The translations under genes were made by a program, and so were the position numbers. This document shows positions 56,988 to 64,000 of a stretch of 64,000 bases of DNA, in pieces. The notes under the pieces are model-generated. The model worked only from the letters and a program-made list of their open reading frames with translations, ran no database searches and was not told the origin of the DNA. The DNA comes from Amycolatopsis sp. cg9 (GTDB lineage: Bacteria; Actinomycetota; Actinomycetes; Mycobacteriales; Pseudonocardiaceae): the NCBI RefSeq assembly GCF_041346945.1, contig NZ_CP166850.1:5254501-5318500 (forward strand), in the 5' to 3' direction. Within the stretch, counting starts at the first letter, position 1. Each line of letters begins with the position of its first letter.

Positions 56988-57000
56988 TAGCGTCGGGTCC
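56988..57000 (+). promoter_or_regulatory. -10 element for leaderless MFS gene
   Basis: TAGCGT at 56988-56993 with 7 nt to ATG 57001 and no ribosome site. Confidence 0.4.
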
Positions 57001-58488
57001 ATGGAGTTCAAGAAGCTGGTCGCCCTGATGTGCGCGTGCGTCGTGCTCGTCGTCGGGATGGTCGCGGCGGTCAACCTCGCCGTCCCGATGCTCGCCGCGA
57101 GCGCGCTGCACCCGTCCGCGCCGGCGCTGGTCTGGATCGTCGACACCTACGTCGTCGTGTTCGCCTGCCTGGTGATCCCCGGCGGGGCCGCGGGCGACCG
57201 GTTCGGCCGCAAGGGCGTCCTGCTGGCCGGCCTCGTCCTCTTCGCGGCGGGCGCGCTGCTGTCGGCGGTGGCCCCGGACGTCGTCGTCCTGCTCGGCGGC
57301 CGGGCGCTCACCGGCGTCGGCGCGGCCGCGGTGCTGCCCAACTCGCTCGCCGTCCTGCTGCACGCCGCGCCCGCGGACCGCAAAGCCGCCACGATCGCCA
57401 CCTGGGCGTCGATGACCGGCATCGGCGGCGTCGTCGGCAACGTCGGCGGCGGGCTGGTCCTGTCCGGCGGCTCGTGGCGCTGGCTGTTCGCCGCCGCCGT
57501 ACCGGTCGCCCTCGCCGCGGCCGCACTGGTGGCCCGCAACGCGCCGGTGTCCTCGCGCCACGACCGCCCGCTCGACCCGCCGGCCGCGCTGCTGCTCGTC
57601 GGCGCGTCGGTCGCGCTGCTCGTCGGGATCGTCGAGGGCCCGGAAGCGGGCTGGGGGAGTGCGGTCGTCGTGTTCGGCTTCGCCGCCGCCGCGGTGCTGT
57701 TCACCGCCTGGACGCTCCGGGAGCTGAAGGCCGGGCACCCGCTGCTGGACCCCCGGCTGTTCCGGATCGCGGGCCTGCGCAGCGCCTGCCTCGGCATGAC
57801 CACGGTCTTCTTCGGCATGTTCGCGCTGTTCTACGTCAACGCGTCGTTCCTCCAGTACGCCAAGGGGTTCGGCGTGCTGGGGACCGGGCTGGGGATCGTC
57901 CCCCTGACGATCCCGCTCATCCTCGGCGGACGGCACGCGGGGCACCTGGCCCGGCGCATCGGCCTCGACGCCACGGTGGCGCTCGCCTTCGCGTTCGTCG
58001 GCGGCGGCCTGCTCGGGCTGTCCACGAGCGACGCGCAGACGCCGTACGCGGAGTACGCGGCTTGGCTGGTGGTGACGGGGATCGGCGTGACGCTGGCGCT
58101 GCCGACGCTGTCCGGCGTGATCGCGGGTTCGCTGCCGCCCGCGCAGGCCGGCGTCGGCACCGGGCTGCAGGCCACCACCCGCGAGTTCGGCAGCGCGCTC
58201 GGCGTCGCCGTCATCGGGACGGTGATGACCGCGGAGTTCGCGGCCGCGCTGCCATCGGACGCCCGTGGTTCCCGCACGGTGGCCGAAGCACTGGCCAGGA
58301 CCGGTCACGCGCCGGACGTCGTCACGGCGTTCGTCGCGGGCACGGACGCGGGCCTGTTCGCGGCCGGGATCGTCGTGCTCGTCCTCGGCGCGCTGGTCGC
58401 CGGGGAAGCCTGGTGGCGGAGACCGTCCCGGGGGTTCCCGTTCCCCCGGGACGGCCGTGCACCGGTGCAACCCCGACCGGAGCCGTGA
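57001..58488 (+). CDS. DHA2-family MFS multidrug exporter
   Basis: 495 residues and about 14 hydrophobic helices. MFS motif A GDRFGRKGVLLAGLVLFAAG follows helix 2; motif C-like TGIGGVVGNVGGGLVLSGGS-type glycine pattern in helix 5 marks antiporters of the EmrB/QacA group. The end of the protein (PSRGFPFPRDGRAPVQ) is hydrophilic. Proton-driven efflux of drugs is likely; probably LysR-controlled. Two hairpins follow the stop. Confidence 0.92.
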   Translation: MEFKKLVALMCACVVLVVGMVAAVNLAVPMLAASALHPSAPALVWIVDTYVVVFACLVIPGGAAGDRFGRKGVLLAGLVLFAAGALLSAVAPDVVVLLGGRALTGVGAAAVLPNSLAVLLHAAPADRKAATIATWASMTGIGGVVGNVGGGLVLSGGSWRWLFAAAVPVALAAAALVARNAPVSSRHDRPLDPPAALLLVGASVALLVGIVEGPEAGWGSAVVVFGFAAAAVLFTAWTLRELKAGHPLLDPRLFRIAGLRSACLGMTTVFFGMFALFYVNASFLQYAKGFGVLGTGLGIVPLTIPLILGGRHAGHLARRIGLDATVALAFAFVGGGLLGLSTSDAQTPYAEYAAWLVVTGIGVTLALPTLSGVIAGSLPPAQAGVGTGLQATTREFGSALGVAVIGTVMTAEFAAALPSDARGSRTVAEALARTGHAPDVVTAFVAGTDAGLFAAGIVVLVLGALVAGEAWWRRPSRGFPFPRDGRAPVQPRPEP

Positions 58489-58489
58489 C

Positions 58490-58526
58490 GGCCTTCGCGG
58501 CGGCATACCCTTCCGCCGCGAAGGCC
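58490..58526 (+). terminator. Strong hairpin terminator after the MFS exporter
   Basis: 14-bp perfect stem 58490-58503 / 58513-58526 with loop CATACCCTT, starting 2 bp after the stop codon. Confidence 0.85.
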
Positions 58527-58540
58527 CCCACGGTTCCGTT

Positions 58541-58566
58541 GCCGTGACGGGAAACCCCGTCACGGC
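58541..58566. terminator. Second hairpin in the convergent gap
   Basis: GCCGTGACGGG (58541-58551) pairs perfectly with 58556-58566 around AAAC. Confidence 0.7.
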
Positions 58567-58699
58567 GTCGACCCCGGGCCCCCGCCCGGTGCGCCGGAAG
58601 AAGGCCACCCCGGGGGCGTCGGGTTCCCTCGGGATGGCCCTCTCCTGGCCCGCCGGGCGCTCGGATCAGTACGCGAGACGGGCAGGGGGACGTTGGGGG

Positions 58700-58743
58700 C
58701 CGGTCACCACACCGCCCAGCCGCGGAGGGGGCGTGGTGACCGG
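58700..58743 (-). terminator. Hairpin behind the ferredoxin-reductase gene
   Basis: CCGGTCACCAC (58700-58710) and its perfect complement (58733-58743) form an 11-bp stem with a 22-nt loop, 45 bp after the leftward operon's last stop codon. Confidence 0.55.
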
Positions 58744-58787
58744 CAAGGGGACGAGGGCCGCCGCGCGCAGCCCCGCCCCGGCTTTCA

Positions 58788-60221
58788 CTACCTCCCCATC
58801 GGGATGGCCATCGTCGGCAGCGCCGCTCCGGGCTGCGCGGCGAACGCCGTGGTCGGCGGGGTCGGCAGGGCCTGCGCGGGGAACGCCGTCGTGGGGATGT
58901 CGTTGGCGAACTCGCTCTCGAACTCGCGCTCGAAGGCCTGGTGGTCGAAGCCGCTGTCGAACTCCGGCGGCACCTCGGCCGCCAGCGCGGCGACCGACGG
59001 CTCGACGACCGGGACCTCCGCGACGGGCGCGGGTTCCGGCTCGGGCACGTAGTCGGGTGCGGGCAGCCGGCGGTCGAGCTCGGCCATCCAGTCGAGCATC
59101 GCCCGCGGCTTGTCCCACGAGGAGATGCCGACGAGCCTGCCGTCGCGGATGAAGCCGGTGATGCCGTCCGCGAGCGTCACGGTGTCCTCGGCCAGCGACG
59201 GCATCCCGCACATCTGCAGCCGGGTGTCGTACAGCGTCGACCAGGCGCGGGGGAGCGGGGTGAACGGCTTCGCGCTCGACTGGCCCATCAGCAGGTTGTC
59301 CGCCGCGTGCCGGGCCGACTCGACGGCGTTGATCCAGTGCTCGACCCGCCGCGGGGTCTCGTCGAAGCGCAGGTTCGGCCAGCGCGCGATGTCGCCGGCG
59401 ATGACGACGTCGGAAGCGCCCTCGGCGAACAGCTTCGAGTCGCAGAGCACGCCGTCGCTGATGTCGAGGCCGGAGCCGCGCATCCAGTCGACCGACGGGA
59501 CGCTGCCGATGGCGAGCACGACGACGCTGGCGACCAGCAGCTGGTTGTTCGTCAGGTGCAGCCCGACGGTGTCCTTCGTGCTGATCCAGTGCCGGACTTC
59601 GCTCTTCATCGCCAGGTTCGCGCGGTGCTCGTGGTGCGCCTCGACGATGCCGCTGGAGACGCGGTCGCCGAAGCGGTGCAGCGGCGCCTTCGCGTGCCCG
59701 ACCAGGGTGACGTCCCGGCCGATGTGCCGCATGCTCGCGGCGAACTCGTTGCCGATCAGGCCGGCGCCGATCACGACGGCCGGCTTCTTGCTGGCGTTGA
59801 GGCAGCGCCGCACGGCCATCGAATCCTCGACCGTGCGCAGGATCCGCACGCGCGGGTCGTGCCGCGGTGACCCGGGCAGGTGCCGCGGGTAGACGCCGGT
59901 CGCGGCGATCAGGCCGTCGTACCAGAGGGACTCGCCGCCGGGCAGGTGCACGACCCGCTCGGTGGTGTCCAGGTGCGTCACGCGCGCCCCGAGGCGCCAG
60001 TGCACGTCGAGGTCGGGCAGGTAGTGCGAAAGGCCCACGTCGCTGGGCCGTTCGGTCCCCATCACCAGCGCCTTGGAGACCATCGGCCGGTGGTAGGGGC
60101 GCCGCGCCTCGTCGCCGATGAGCACGATCTCGCCGTCGAAGTTCTGTTCCCGCAGGCGTTCCGCGGCACGCAGCCCGGCGACGCCCGCGCCGACGATGAC
60201 GATCCGGTCGCCGTCAGCCAT
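58788..60221 (-). CDS. FAD-dependent ferredoxin reductase-like oxidoreductase with an acidic Pro-rich tail
   Basis: 477 residues, versus about 400 for the family. FAD motif RIVIVGAGVAGLRAAERLRE; NAD motif PAVVIGAGLIGNEFAASMRH; DVVIAGDIARWPNLRF. This is the BphA4/ferredoxin-reductase type. From about 390 a tail rich in Pro, Glu and Ala (YVPEPEPAPVAEVPVVEPS) ends with phenylalanine-rich repeats (TTAFPAQALPTPPTTAFAAQ), predicted disordered. It overlaps the ferredoxin gene by 8 bp, so NAD(P)H electrons probably go to that ferredoxin. Confidence 0.9.
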   Translation of the reverse strand: MADGDRIVIVGAGVAGLRAAERLREQNFDGEIVLIGDEARRPYHRPMVSKALVMGTERPSDVGLSHYLPDLDVHWRLGARVTHLDTTERVVHLPGGESLWYDGLIAATGVYPRHLPGSPRHDPRVRILRTVEDSMAVRRCLNASKKPAVVIGAGLIGNEFAASMRHIGRDVTLVGHAKAPLHRFGDRVSSGIVEAHHEHRANLAMKSEVRHWISTKDTVGLHLTNNQLLVASVVVLAIGSVPSVDWMRGSGLDISDGVLCDSKLFAEGASDVVIAGDIARWPNLRFDETPRRVEHWINAVESARHAADNLLMGQSSAKPFTPLPRAWSTLYDTRLQMCGMPSLAEDTVTLADGITGFIRDGRLVGISSWDKPRAMLDWMAELDRRLPAPDYVPEPEPAPVAEVPVVEPSVAALAAEVPPEFDSGFDHQAFEREFESEFANDIPTTAFPAQALPTPPTTAFAAQPGAALPTMAIPMGR

Positions 60222-60444
60222 CGAGGTCCCCTCTCATCACGACCGCCTGCATCGGGCAGCAGCGGGCGGCCATCTTCGCCTGTTCCATGGTGGTTTCGTC
60301 GAGCAGCCGCGTGTGGAAGCGCAGCCGGCCGTCCTGGCCGAGGTCGAACACGTCCGGCGCCTCCATGGCGCAGATGCCGTAGAGCTCGCACCGGTCGTTG
60401 TCGACGCTGATCCGGGGCCCGCTTCCGGGCAGACGGAAGGGCAT
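60214..60444 (-). CDS. Small ferredoxin, [3Fe-4S] type
   Basis: 76 residues. ISVDNDRCELYGICAMEAPDVFDL and ARCCPMQAVVM show the C-x5-C ... CP spacing of actinobacterial 3Fe-4S (CYP-type) ferredoxins. Encoded between the reductase and a heme-binding membrane protein, it is the likely electron carrier from the flavoprotein to the membrane subunit. Confidence 0.9.
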   Translation of the reverse strand: MPFRLPGSGPRISVDNDRCELYGICAMEAPDVFDLGQDGRLRFHTRLLDETTMEQAKMAARCCPMQAVVMRGDLDG

Positions 60445-60445
60445 G

Positions 60446-61063
60446 TCAGGCCACCTGCTCTTCCACGAGTCCGATGCGTTCGAGGGTGCGCGCGGGCATG
60501 AACCGCAGCAGTGACACCGTGGCCGCCGGGATGAGCAGCGTGATGCCGCCCAGCCAGACGACGGCGAGGTGGCCGTTGGCGATCGAGCCGAACCAGGCGT
60601 GCAGCGCGGTCAGCGCCACCGCCGGGTACGCGCAGCGGTGCAGCCACAGCCAGCGGCGGTAGGAGGTGAACCGCTGCAGGCCCGCGGTGAGCGCGATGGC
60701 GAGCATGACCTCGAAGCCGACGATGCCGGCGATGTGCCTGCCCTCTTGGCCCGCGAGGAACGGGAGGAAGAGGTACTGCAGGGTGTACGGCTGGATCGTC
60801 AGGTAGAAGAAGCCCAGCGCGTGGATGCCGCCGAAGATCAGCGTCCCCGTCGCCAGCACCATGTGCGAGCTGCGCAGCGCCTTGCGGCCGGTGACCGAGC
60901 GCACCCAGCCGGTGGCGGTGAGCACGCCCCAGGTGAGCGTGAGCATCATGGCCGCGTAGGACGCCCGGGCGGCGAAGGCCGCGAGCCCGCGGGCCGCCGG
61001 GTCCGTCTTCGGCTGGAACTGCTGCGTGACGAAGATCGTCGCTTCGTGCCAGGTCTCAACCAT
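60446..61063 (-). CDS. Ferric-reductase-like transmembrane b-type cytochrome
   Basis: 205 residues, about six helices. Two His pairs have the spacing of ferric reductase/NOX bis-heme cores: SSHMVLATGTLIFGGIHALG (H-x13-H) and LHRCAYPAVALTALHAWFG (H-x12-H). No flavin or NAD domain is fused; those functions are in the next two genes. It overlaps the DUF4142 gene by 8 bp and ends 1 bp before the ferredoxin gene. Predicted to move electrons across the membrane. Confidence 0.87.
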   Translation of the reverse strand: MVETWHEATIFVTQQFQPKTDPAARGLAAFAARASYAAMMLTLTWGVLTATGWVRSVTGRKALRSSHMVLATGTLIFGGIHALGFFYLTIQPYTLQYLFLPFLAGQEGRHIAGIVGFEVMLAIALTAGLQRFTSYRRWLWLHRCAYPAVALTALHAWFGSIANGHLAVVWLGGITLLIPAATVSLLRFMPARTLERIGLVEEQVA

Positions 61064-61853
61064 GGCTACCCCCGGTTCTCACAGCGGCCGGCCGGCGCGT
61101 CGCCCTGGCCCGGCCGCGGTTGCCCTTGATCTGGCGCAGCACGTAGAACAGGCCGCCACCGACCAGCAGGAACAGCGCTCCCACCACGGCGATCTGGGAC
61201 GTGTCGAGGCCGAGCGGCTGGCCGACGGGCGCCGCGGTGGTGGAGACGGCGGGGGTGGGCAGGGCGGTGTAGTCGACCATCCCGGTGCTCTCGAGCATCG
61301 TCATGTGCCGCATCACGGCCTGGTTGCCGACGGTCGCGAACGCGCGCACGTCGTCGTTGCGGGTGCCGGCGCGCAGCTGCGCGAGGATGGCGAACACCTG
61401 GCCGTGCGCCGCGCGCAGCCGGTTGGCGAAGATGCGGTCGAACTCCGGCCCCGGCGACGCGTTCATCTCTTCGGCGAGCCAGCCGAGCTGTTCGGCGGAG
61501 GGCTGGTCGGGGACCGGCGAGTTCAGCTTCGCCGACAGCGCGCGCGTGGCCACGTCGAGGCGGCCGTGGTCCATCATGATCGCGAAGCCGACGGCCTGGA
61601 CGATCGGGCTGCCCTTCTCCATCGCCATCATGCCCGAGGGCATCTCCCAGAGCCCGGCCTGGCGGACCTTGGTCAGCAGCACCGCGTCGGTGTCGGAAAC
61701 CGAGGTGGTCTGGGCGGTGGAGGTCACGGCCACCGACGCGAGCAGGGTCAGCACCGCGACCAGCACGAACGTGATCCGGACCAGGGGCCGGGAGCGGTCG
61801 GCGGCGGGCCGGAGCGCGAAGTCCGGCCCGGCGAACTCAGACGCCGAAAGCAT
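61056..61853 (-). CDS. DUF4142 protein anchored at both ends
   Basis: 265 residues from ATG 61853 with GGAGG upstream. A hydrophobic segment VRITFVLVAVLTLLASVAVT (about 25-45) is a signal anchor; the helical DUF4142 domain follows (SDTDAVLLTKVRQAGLWEMP, IMMDHGRLDVATRALSAKLN, AAHGQVFAILAQLRAGTRND); a second helix SQIAVVGALFLLVGGGLFYV lies near the Arg-rich C-terminus. Extracytoplasmic ferritin-like helical domain of unknown function; the many Met/His positions could bind metal (inference). Confidence 0.85.
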   Translation of the reverse strand: MLSASEFAGPDFALRPAADRSRPLVRITFVLVAVLTLLASVAVTSTAQTTSVSDTDAVLLTKVRQAGLWEMPSGMMAMEKGSPIVQAVGFAIMMDHGRLDVATRALSAKLNSPVPDQPSAEQLGWLAEEMNASPGPEFDRIFANRLRAAHGQVFAILAQLRAGTRNDDVRAFATVGNQAVMRHMTMLESTGMVDYTALPTPAVSTTAAPVGQPLGLDTSQIAVVGALFLLVGGGLFYVLRQIKGNRGRARATRRPAAVRTGGSHG

Positions 61854-62439
61854 TTTGCCTCCACTGGTCCTGGGTCAGCGTGATCTTGGTGCCGTCCGGC
61901 GCGATCGGGTACCACGCCTGGTCGGCGCCCTGGCCCGACGTGTCGGCCGGTTCGCTGTCGCCGGTGAAGTGGTACAGCGGCCAGCCGGCCAGGGTGAGCT
62001 GCTGGGTGCCGTCGTCACGGCTGATCTGGCCGATCAGGGACTGGTCGACGTCGATCGGGGGCAGGGTGCCGCCGGCCTTGACCGGGATCCACTTGGCCGC
62101 GCACGCGCCGGCGCAGTTCGACCGCGGGGGATTGGTCGTGTCCTTGTCGTAGCGGTAGATGGTGAACCCGGTGCCGTCGACGAGCATGAGGCCGAGGTCG
62201 AACGTCTTCGCGGCCCTGAGCTGGCTCTTCGCCGGGTCGTTCGGCGTGGCGGTGATGGGCTGCGGCATCGCGATGGTCATCGGTGCCTGCTGCTGCATAC
62301 CGGGCATCTGCATCCCGGCGCCGCCGCCGGCGTACCCGCCGGCCGAGGTGGTGGCCGCGCCGGCGGTACAGGCGGTGAGCAGGGCGAGTGCGGTGAGGCA
62401 CACGGCGGCGGGGACCGCCGTTCGGGGAATGCGGATCAC
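61837..62439 (-). CDS. COG4315-type lipoprotein with Y-x4-D secreted repeats
   Basis: 200 residues from GTG 62439, chosen for the GGAGGA three nt upstream; ATG 62457 lacks a ribosome site. Lipobox LALLTAC at about residue 18-24. After a Met/Gln-rich stretch (GMQMPGMQQQAPM), two secreted-repeat units follow: FTIYRYDKDTTNPPRSNCAG with a Cys pair, and GWPLYHFTGDSEPADTSGQG. Surface-exposed; function unknown. First gene of the five-gene operon, overlapping DUF4142 by 17 bp. Confidence 0.88.
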   Translation of the reverse strand: MIRIPRTAVPAAVCLTALALLTACTAGAATTSAGGYAGGGAGMQMPGMQQQAPMTIAMPQPITATPNDPAKSQLRAAKTFDLGLMLVDGTGFTIYRYDKDTTNPPRSNCAGACAAKWIPVKAGGTLPPIDVDQSLIGQISRDDGTQQLTLAGWPLYHFTGDSEPADTSGQGADQAWYPIAPDGTKITLTQDQWRQNAFGV

Positions 62440-62595
62440 TGCTCCTCCGGAGGGCATGACTACGCGCTGTACCTTGAGGTGCAACGGAAAAGCGCGCGAA
62501 GGATCCACAGTGGACATTTGGTCCGGGGTGGATGCGGAGCGTTGCGGGGGACAACGCCTTGTCGGGGTCTTCGGTAGGGGATACGGACACGGTCC

Positions 62596-62601
62596 GGAAA
62601 C
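62596..62601 (+). promoter_or_regulatory. GGAAAC element, possible ECF -35 upstream of the sigma gene
   Basis: GGAAAC at 62596-62601 lies 58 bp upstream of the sigma-factor ATG and resembles ECF -35 elements, which would allow autoregulation; I could not find a convincing -10 partner. Confidence 0.3.
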
Positions 62602-62659
62602 GGTTCAAAAAAGTTTCGGGACCATTTGGTACTGGACGTGGGCCGTCCGGAGCACCAGG

Positions 62660-63229
62660 ATGTCCCGCGTGGGACGGCACACCCGAGCGCTGAGACCCGT
62701 TCAAGATCAGGAAGTCGTTGGTGAGCTCAACGACGCCTCCGATGATCTGGCGAAGGCGCTCTACCAGGAGTTCGGCGGGTCCCTCATGGCGTTCGCGCTG
62801 CGGCTGACCGGTCACGACCGGCAGTGGGCCGAGGACGTCGTGCAGGAGACCCTGATCAAGGCGTGGCGGAACGCGGACAAGCTCGACCGCCGGCCGGAGA
62901 TGCTGCGTGCCTGGTTGTTCACGGTGGCCCGGCGTACCGTCATCGACGGCTGGCGCAGCCGCAGTGTCCGGCCCCAGGAGCTCGAGGAGATCGAATCCGA
63001 CGCGATCGCGGTGTCCGACGAATCGGACCGGACGCTCGCCGCGATGATCGTTTACGAGGCGCTGCAGGGCCTTTCGCCCGAGCAGCGGGAGGCCATCCAG
63101 CAGACCTACCTGCGCGATCGGACCGTGAACGAGGTCGCGGCGACCCTCGGCGTACCTCCCGGAACCGTCAAGTCCCGCATCCACCACGCCGTCCGCGCGC
63201 TGCGCCGGGCCCTGCGCGAGCGGGGGTGA
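62660..63229 (+). CDS. ECF-family RNA polymerase sigma factor
   Basis: 189 residues from ATG 62660 with GGAG seven nt upstream. Region 2: YQEFGGSLMAFALRLTGHDR, WAEDVVQETLIKAWRNADKL and RAWLFTVARRTVIDGWRSRS; region 4: LSPEQREAIQQTYLRDRTVN and LGVPPGTVKSRIHHAVRAL. Resembles the SigL/SigK-like groups controlled by membrane zinc anti-sigma factors. It is 7 bp upstream of such a gene and divergent from the electron-transfer operon, its probable target. Confidence 0.94.
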   Translation: MSRVGRHTRALRPVQDQEVVGELNDASDDLAKALYQEFGGSLMAFALRLTGHDRQWAEDVVQETLIKAWRNADKLDRRPEMLRAWLFTVARRTVIDGWRSRSVRPQELEEIESDAIAVSDESDRTLAAMIVYEALQGLSPEQREAIQQTYLRDRTVNEVAATLGVPPGTVKSRIHHAVRALRRALRERG

Positions 63230-63236
63230 ACTGAGG

Positions 63237-64000
63237 GTGGCCGGGTCCGCACACACCGATGTCGCCGCGTACGTGCTCGGCGTCCTCAGCGAGGCCGAGA
63301 ACACCCAGTTCGAAGCCCACCTGATGAACTGCCCGCACTGCCAGCTCGACCTGATCGAGCTCTACCAGCTGCCGGACGTCCTCGACCTCGTCAAGCGCAG
63401 CTGGCCGGAACCCCCGATGCCGGCGCCCAGTCCCCGGACCCTCGCGCCCGGGCCGCGCGTGCTGCGCGGCCTCATGGAAGAGGCCACGGTGAAGCGCCGC
63501 CGCCGCAAGCGCCTCGGCCTGCTGGCCGGCGCCGCGGCCGCCGCCCTCGTCGTGGCCGGCCCGCTCGTGACACTGGCGGTCCGGCCCGCCGACGCCGTCC
63601 CGCCCGCGTCGCTGGCCGCGCCGAGCACCAAGCAGGCGCCGCCGGAGACGGGGGTCCTCGCGACGAGCGTGCCCCCGGCACCCGCCACGCCGGCCCAGCC
63701 GGGCGGTGGCCAGACCTACGGCCGCGGCAGCGGCGGGTCCGCGGTCAACGCCCTCGTGACGGTCTCGCCGGTGGAGTGGGGCAGCCGCGTCGAGCTCGAG
63801 CTGCGCGGGATCGTGGGGCCGGTGAAGTGCCAGCTGGTCGCGATCTCCACCGCGGGCGACGAGCGCGTGGTCTCCAGCTGGTCGGTGCCGCCCAAGGGGT
63901 TCGGCATCCCGGGTTCGCCGGAACCGCTCCGGCTGCAGGGAACCATTTCGCTGGCGATGGACCAGATCGGCCGCTTCGAAGTCCGCGGTGACGACGGCTC
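63237..64000 (+). CDS. Zinc-binding membrane anti-sigma factor (3' end outside the window)
   Basis: 254 residues are visible from GTG 63237. ZAS motif H28-x3-C32-x2-C35 (FEAHLMNCPHCQLDL) with His6 near the start; transmembrane helix around LGLLAGAAAAALVVAGPLVTLA (about 90-112); then a Pro/Ala linker and an external domain (VTVSPVEWGSRVELELRGIV, VGPVKCQLVAIS) that resembles sensor domains of RskA/RslA-like proteins. It should hold the ECF factor inactive until an extracytoplasmic, perhaps redox, signal releases it. Confidence 0.92.
   Translation, partial: MAGSAHTDVAAYVLGVLSEAENTQFEAHLMNCPHCQLDLIELYQLPDVLDLVKRSWPEPPMPAPSPRTLAPGPRVLRGLMEEATVKRRRRKRLGLLAGAAAAALVVAGPLVTLAVRPADAVPPASLAAPSTKQAPPETGVLATSVPPAPATPAQPGGGQTYGRGSGGSAVNALVTVSPVEWGSRVELELRGIVGPVKCQLVAISTAGDERVVSSWSVPPKGFGIPGSPEPLRLQGTISLAMDQIGRFEVRGDDG

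Overview
The window is a chromosomal segment of a high-GC actinomycete. Gene content (a cvn conservon, IcmF, a KstR-controlled steroid catabolic locus, F420-type oxidoreductases, ECF sigma/zinc anti-sigma pair) and very long spurious open frames on the opposite strands fit Pseudonocardiaceae, and I favour an Amycolatopsis-like organism. That is inference; no rRNA gene is present. I saw no tRNA, rRNA, integrase, transposase or CRISPR array.

Layout. 1-1776: actP-like acetate symporter (cut by the window start) and its DUF485 partner. 2764-8680: conservon cvnABCD with an unusually long kinase-like CvnA. 8721-10797: ArsR-SRPBCC-DUF899-reductase operon with a palindromic operator. 10936-14169: fused isobutyryl-CoA mutase icmF. 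14325-16916: a small, lower-GC islet of three unfamiliar genes (2TM/Nudix-box-like protein, PP2C-like phosphatase, small helical protein). 16969-18577: methyltransferase and LLM oxidoreductase. 18585-46035: steroid (cholesterol-type) catabolism under KstR, interrupted by a SNF2/SWIM helicase pair, an esterase and a wax-ester synthase/DGAT. 46202-50368: miscellaneous hydrolases, a membrane protein, an Smr protein and a fatty-acid desaturase. 50523-55688: one apparent six-gene operon of resistance type (AraC, VOC, MFS, truncated AraC, VOC, UvrA-like ABC protein). 56046-58488: LysR regulator and divergent DHA2-type MFS exporter. 58788-64000: a five-gene transmembrane electron-transfer operon divergent from an ECF sigma factor and its zinc anti-sigma factor (cut by the window end).

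The steroid genes form a coherent pathway. Side-chain degradation uses FadE34 (19352), FadE28/FadE29/ChsH2/ChsH1/Ltp2 (30032-34695) and ChsH3 (35916). Ring opening uses KstD, KshA and KshB (36770-40848). Ring A cleavage uses HsaA, HsaD, HsaC and HsaB (42577-46035). Six sequences matching TNNAACNNGTTNNA at 13 or 14 of 14 positions lie in front of kstR, fadE34, the fadE28 operon, kstD, the second kstD-like gene and hsaA, so the regulon can be read directly from the DNA. The operon kstD-kshA-orf85-kshB-chsH3 ends with a stand-alone riboflavin kinase and contains a five-cysteine 85-residue protein between the two hydroxylase subunits.

Several intergenic gaps hold strikingly perfect inverted repeats of three families (A near 35.3 and 46.1 kb; B near 25.8 and 50.5 kb; C at 55.8 kb). 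Families A and B repeat with 30-bp spacing. Many genes overlap by ATGA/GTGA/TGATG junctions, and seven genes appear to start on leaderless transcripts.
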